A model generated the notes under the pieces. The model was given only the letters and a program-made list of their open reading frames with translations. It was not told the DNA's origin and did no database searches. Shown here in pieces: positions 60,655-64,000 of a stretch of DNA of 64,000 nucleotides. Numbering within the stretch: the stretch's first letter is position 1; every line of letters begins with the position of its first letter. The stretch spans positions 1-64,000 of the forward strand of contig JAKOVF010000273.1 of assembly GCA_029782225.1 (NCBI GenBank), written 5' to 3'. The stretch is from Chloroflexota bacterium. GTDB lineage: Bacteria; Chloroflexota; Anaerolineae; Anaerolineales; Villigracilaceae. The translations under genes and the position numbers were made by a program.

Positions 60655-60699
60655 AAGTGAAAAATAATTTGCTCCAAACCATGATTGATGATTATTTTG

Positions 60700-61818
60700 T
60701 TAAATATGGCTCCAGAAAAAAACGTTACGAACTTTCAAGTCATTCATAAATTTCCTAATTTGATTTTCGTAAACATCCGACATATCAAACTGAATACCAG
60801 AAGATTTTCTTGCGTGGTATTCTTTATACCAAATCATTGTACATTCTAGGGTTTCATCAATAGAGTAGAGTGGCGCCCAATTTAACAAATCTTTCGCTTT
60901 TTTTGAACTTATCCTTAAATGTTTCGTTTCTTCATAGTCAGGTTCGCTCTTTAATATCTGAGCACCTTTTGAACACCAAATTGCCAATGTTTTATTTACG
61001 ATCTCGTTACAAGTAATAGATGAATACTCCGATGAACCAAAATTCCAAGCGCCACTGTATCTATTGGCGTCAGATGACATTTTTGCCCCAAGAATCAAAA
61101 AACCAAATAAAGAGTCAAGAATATATTGCCAAGGTCTAACAAAATTGGGATTTCTAAGTATTATTGGTTCGCTATTCATCAACGAGCGTACTATATCAGG
61201 CATCAATCTGTACTTTGAAAAATCACCACCTCCAATCCAATTCCCTGCTCGCACAGATGCCGCTTCTTTTGTGTGACTGCTATTAAACCAAGAATTTTGG
61301 TATGCTTCAATAGCTAATTCGCACATTGCTTTACTAGCACTGTATGGGTCATTGCCTCCTAACAGATCGTTTTCTGCATATATCTTATTTCCTTGATCTT
61401 TATAAACCTTATCTGTTGTTACCGCTATGAGCACTCTGACAGATTTGGTTTCACATATCGCATCTAGTATATTTAGAGTCCCATTTACATTCGTCGCGAA
61501 GGTCTCTTCTGGATTTTGGTATGAATAAATTACAATCGCTTGTGCTGCCAAATGGAAAACCATAGTTGGTTGATAATCAAGAAAGATTTGTCTTATTCTT
61601 TCGCGATCCCGAATATCCCCTTTCACCTCCTTAATTGCTCGATTAAGATAATCATGCGTAAAAGGGTTTCTTTCCGAAATCAGTTCGTTGCTATATCCCA
61701 ACACATCAGCACCAAGCATACTTAGCCAATTGCACAGCCAAATCCCGCCAAATCCGCTATGACCCGTTACTAATATTCGGGCATTTTTATAGATGTGATT
61801 AATTGAGTCTAGAATCAT
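60700..61818 (-). CDS. rfbG: CDP-glucose 4,6-dehydratase-like NDP-sugar dehydratase
   Basis: 372 residues, extended SDR. NAD-binding loop VTGHSGFGGIWL (GxxGxxG), VFHLAAQAIV, TTDKVYKDQ, and catalytic YSASK; SVRAGNWIGGGDFSKYRLMPDIVRSL and VRPWQYILDSL are typical of RfbG (CDP-glucose 4,6-dehydratase). It would make a CDP-4-keto-6-deoxy-glucose-type sugar. The 61815-62432 epimerase gene overlaps it by 4 bp. The DNA is AT-rich compared with the rest of the window. Confidence 0.85.
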   Translation of the reverse strand: MILDSINHIYKNARILVTGHSGFGGIWLCNWLSMLGADVLGYSNELISERNPFTHDYLNRAIKEVKGDIRDRERIRQIFLDYQPTMVFHLAAQAIVIYSYQNPEETFATNVNGTLNILDAICETKSVRVLIAVTTDKVYKDQGNKIYAENDLLGGNDPYSASKAMCELAIEAYQNSWFNSSHTKEAASVRAGNWIGGGDFSKYRLMPDIVRSLMNSEPIILRNPNFVRPWQYILDSLFGFLILGAKMSSDANRYSGAWNFGSSEYSSITCNEIVNKTLAIWCSKGAQILKSEPDYEETKHLRISSKKAKDLLNWAPLYSIDETLECTMIWYKEYHARKSSGIQFDMSDVYENQIRKFMNDLKVRNVFFWSHI

Positions 61819-62432
61819 ATCTTGATCTTATCCACCAACGGAATATTTTTTGGGAAAGCAAGGTTAGATTCGGCTTTATTAACCCAGAATTTTGGACATC
61901 TATTTTTGTCAAAATCCAACCAGCTTTTATCTTTGGCGGATATTGAACTAATTTTCTGAGGCCATTTAATATTAAAGTATGGGTCATCATGTCTGATTCC
62001 CATTTCAGCCATTGGATTATAGAAATTTGAAGAATAATACAAAATCAAAGTACTATTTTTTAGAGTTTGGTAGCCGTGAGCAAAACCCGCTGGAATAAAC
62101 AACATTTTTCGGTTTTCGGGCGATAAGTGAAAACTCATCCATTTGAGATACGACGCAGAGTCAATGCGAAGATCAATAACTACATCATAAATCTCTCCAT
62201 TCAAGCAGGTTATTATTTTGTCTTCGGCAAAAGGCTCTTTTTGATAATGAAACCCTCGTAATGTTCCCTTTTTCTTATTGCCCGAAATGTTAGATTGAAC
62301 AACATCAATATCCAAGCCTTGTAATTCAAACTCGCGCTTACACCACGCCCGATCAAAGAAACCTCGGCTATCTCTATTTTCCTTAATGTCTATAACAAAC
62401 AAGTTTTCAAATTCTGTAGTAGTGAATAACAT
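61815..62432 (-). CDS. dTDP-4-dehydrorhamnose 3,5-epimerase family protein (RfbC-like)
   Basis: 205 residues, cupin fold. RGFFDRAWCKREF, VQSNISGNKKKGTLRGFHYQ (catalytic His), IYDVVIDLRIDSASYLKW and FIPAGFAHGYQTL follow the family order. In pairing with an RfbG-like dehydratase it probably epimerises a CDP- or dTDP-4-keto-6-deoxy sugar. Overlap of 4 bp with the dehydratase gene indicates one operon. Confidence 0.87.
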   Translation of the reverse strand: MLFTTTEFENLFVIDIKENRDSRGFFDRAWCKREFELQGLDIDVVQSNISGNKKKGTLRGFHYQKEPFAEDKIITCLNGEIYDVVIDLRIDSASYLKWMSFHLSPENRKMLFIPAGFAHGYQTLKNSTLILYYSSNFYNPMAEMGIRHDDPYFNIKWPQKISSISAKDKSWLDFDKNRCPKFWVNKAESNLAFPKNIPLVDKIKI

Positions 62433-62467
62433 AATAAACCGCCAATCTATAAAGTAGCCTACCTAGA

Positions 62468-64000
62468 CTACTCAATTCTTTCGCCAAGGTAACCTTTGTA
62501 AGAACCTTGATGAAGCCAAGGCGCGTATTGTTTATCGTGAGCCATATAAAGTTTTGTATTAAGAAAACTATAAGATAGATGAATTTCCAAACCTTGATCG
62601 GACTGAGGACGAAATACTATCTTGGTTGAGGTTATTTCCCAAAAGCCGTTTGAAGTCGCTGCAGTTGTATTGCGTATGTGTTTTTCCCAAGCATCGGGTA
62701 ATTTTTTCTCAAGTTGGTTACGCTCGGATTCTAAACTGCTTATATCTTCGTTATTATCTTGCAAACCAGATAGCTTTTTCTGAACAGACTGCAACCGCAA
62801 TAAGGTATCGCGAAAATTCTGCAAGCTTTCAAGCCATGCCATGTGATTTTGTAATTCAATCATTTTTTTCCACGGGGCATTTCTTTGCGCAGTTTTTATC
62901 AAAGCCACAAATTCGCTTCTTTTTCGAGGATCATCATACACCGCCAAATTATCAAAAAAGTCAATAGAATATATTTCCCAAAGAGTTAAACTATTCGGAC
63001 TAAAACTGGTCTCGTGCAAGTAAGTTGCCAATGAAGAGCCAGCACTAGTGTATTTATGGGTTTTTCTGGGAAATATTGAGTTTTGGACTAATGTTGCCTT
63101 TGTTCCTATTCCATTAGTGTAATTGTATACAGCATTTGTTAGAGCAATCACGCCATCCTTAAGTTCATCTTTAATTTTGTTATCATAATTTTCCAATTCA
63201 GACATTATTGCTGAACGATCCTTTATTCCTTTTATTTTATTCTCTATTGATCCTAGAACATCTCGAATCTCTTTGGCTGCATCTGCTTCTTCCTGATGAA
63301 CAAAATATATGCGCAATCCTGGACGAAGTCCTGTATGAAGGTCTTCAATATATCCATCGCTTAGGTTTATGATTCGTTTTATTAGATCGCCAAACATACT
63401 TCCAGTTCTTTTTGCAAGCAAAGATCTCTCAGGAGTAAAATACTCCAACGCAGTCAACAGTTTATCAAGATAGATTTTCTCTTCGGTCGAATTTGTTTCG
63501 GTAGGCGATTGTTTTTGACGAAAGGAACTTGCCCATGCTTTACGCCGCGGAATATCCCTATTTAAGTCCCTCCATAAAGATAACACAAATTTTTCATTAC
63601 TCAATTTCTTGGCAATAACATCGTACATGCTTTCACCCTCATTCAATATTGCCACTTTAACTGGTAAATCAATATCAATACTCGCTTCTTGGGCGGCTTT
63701 ATAAAACTCATCAAATGCTTCAACAAAGCCTTCCGAATCAAAAAGTTGATTCTCGGTAATAACAATAGTATCGCCAAAGACCAACGCGAGAATAAATTGA
63801 GCTTTGGCATATAGCAATTTTAATGAATGAACATATTCCTCATTCTCTTTTTCATCAATCTCTATATTCGCACTTTGTATAAATCGGGCTGAATCCAAAG
63901 CATCAAGATATCTTTTCTGTGAAGTAGCAATTAATTTTCTTTTTGAATCCTCTACAGAAATAATGTTTCCAGCTTCCTTTGTTGGTAAAGGTGCAGAAAT
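62468..64000 (-). CDS. large protein of unknown function, 5' end outside the window
   Basis: The frame stays open from the right edge to the stop at 62468, giving at least 510 residues, so its true start lies beyond the window. An in-frame TTG at 63898 is not the start, since the frame continues upstream (PTKEAGNIISVEDSKRK, then ATSQKRYLDALDS). The visible part has VFGDTIVITENQLFDSEGFVEAFDEFY near its N-terminal side, a coiled-coil stretch (about 345-385 of the visible part) and no membrane segment. AT-rich and next to restriction-modification genes; a defence-related or accessory role is possible but not shown. Confidence 0.8.
   Translation of the reverse strand: MSAPLPTKEAGNIISVEDSKRKLIATSQKRYLDALDSARFIQSANIEIDEKENEEYVHSLKLLYAKAQFILALVFGDTIVITENQLFDSEGFVEAFDEFYKAAQEASIDIDLPVKVAILNEGESMYDVIAKKLSNEKFVLSLWRDLNRDIPRRKAWASSFRQKQSPTETNSTEEKIYLDKLLTALEYFTPERSLLAKRTGSMFGDLIKRIINLSDGYIEDLHTGLRPGLRIYFVHQEEADAAKEIRDVLGSIENKIKGIKDRSAIMSELENYDNKIKDELKDGVIALTNAVYNYTNGIGTKATLVQNSIFPRKTHKYTSAGSSLATYLHETSFSPNSLTLWEIYSIDFFDNLAVYDDPRKRSEFVALIKTAQRNAPWKKMIELQNHMAWLESLQNFRDTLLRLQSVQKKLSGLQDNNEDISSLESERNQLEKKLPDAWEKHIRNTTAATSNGFWEITSTKIVFRPQSDQGLEIHLSYSFLNTKLYMAHDKQYAPWLHQGSYKGYLGERIE

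Noticed and set aside
63796-63898. TTG at 63898 as the start of the last gene
   Set aside because: The same frame continues without a stop to the window edge with protein-like sequence, so the gene is partial.

Overview
The window looks like a chromosomal segment of a non-photosynthetic, heterotrophic member of the Chloroflexota, most likely class Anaerolineae. This is inference from gene content and style: many GT4 glycosyltransferases, a Staygreen homologue, a MoxR/DUF58 pair, RHS debris with GTLPT...YTYTGQ repeats, and many short palindromic dispersed repeats. No rRNA or taxonomic marker is present to confirm it.

Layout. 0-9.4 kb holds a partial tRNA-Thr, a GT4 glycosyltransferase, a NYN/OST-HTH protein, a 53-residue YHS protein, an OmpR-type two-component system, a lipoprotein, a FAD oxidoreductase and a thiol-redox pair (a glutaredoxin and a glutaredoxin-thioredoxin reductase fusion). 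9.4-29.2 kb is a large exopolysaccharide locus. It contains an initiating sugar-phosphate transferase, Wzx-like flippase, O-antigen-ligase-type polymerase, Wzz-like chain-length protein, five glycosyltransferases, two sulfotransferases, a methyltransferase-like protein, a small-molecule kinase, a NodB deacetylase and a BcsB-like protein. Two of its proteins carry GGDEF domains whose catalytic motif is lost but whose RxxD inhibitory-site motif is kept at the normal spacing. One of these is fused to the Wzz domain. The simplest reading is a sulfated exopolysaccharide whose assembly is gated by c-di-GMP binding.

29.3-33 kb has a tRNA-Arg and a MoxR / DUF58 / MBL-hydrolase operon. 33-36.2 kb is a repeat-rich accessory patch: structured inverted repeats, an AT-rich beta-propeller lipoprotein, a decayed phage-like gene joined to an RHS tail with a zincin-like toxin domain, and tandem hairpins. 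36.2-42.7 kb is central metabolism: ornithine carbamoyltransferase, ornithine aminotransferase, alanine dehydrogenase, a CoA-transferase and pyruvate kinase, the last behind a strong promoter and a structured leader.

42.7-54.4 kb is mixed: EamA transporter, emfourin-type protease inhibitor, CNMP-sensing histidine kinase with a response regulator, two small metabolic enzymes, UbiA prenyltransferase with an overlapping 41-residue lysine-rich protein, dynamin-like GTPase, GT2 enzyme, PlsY and a Staygreen homologue. 54.4-64 kb is a type I restriction-modification neighbourhood (hsdM, frameshifted, and hsdS; no hsdR in view) with a DUF559 nuclease-like protein, a Nudix hydrolase, two nucleotide-sugar genes and an unknown protein that runs off the window. 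Three short hsdS 3'-end remnants lie in its outer part. Two of them overlap the start codon of the following gene as ATGA, which suggests repeated gene replacement around hsdS tails.
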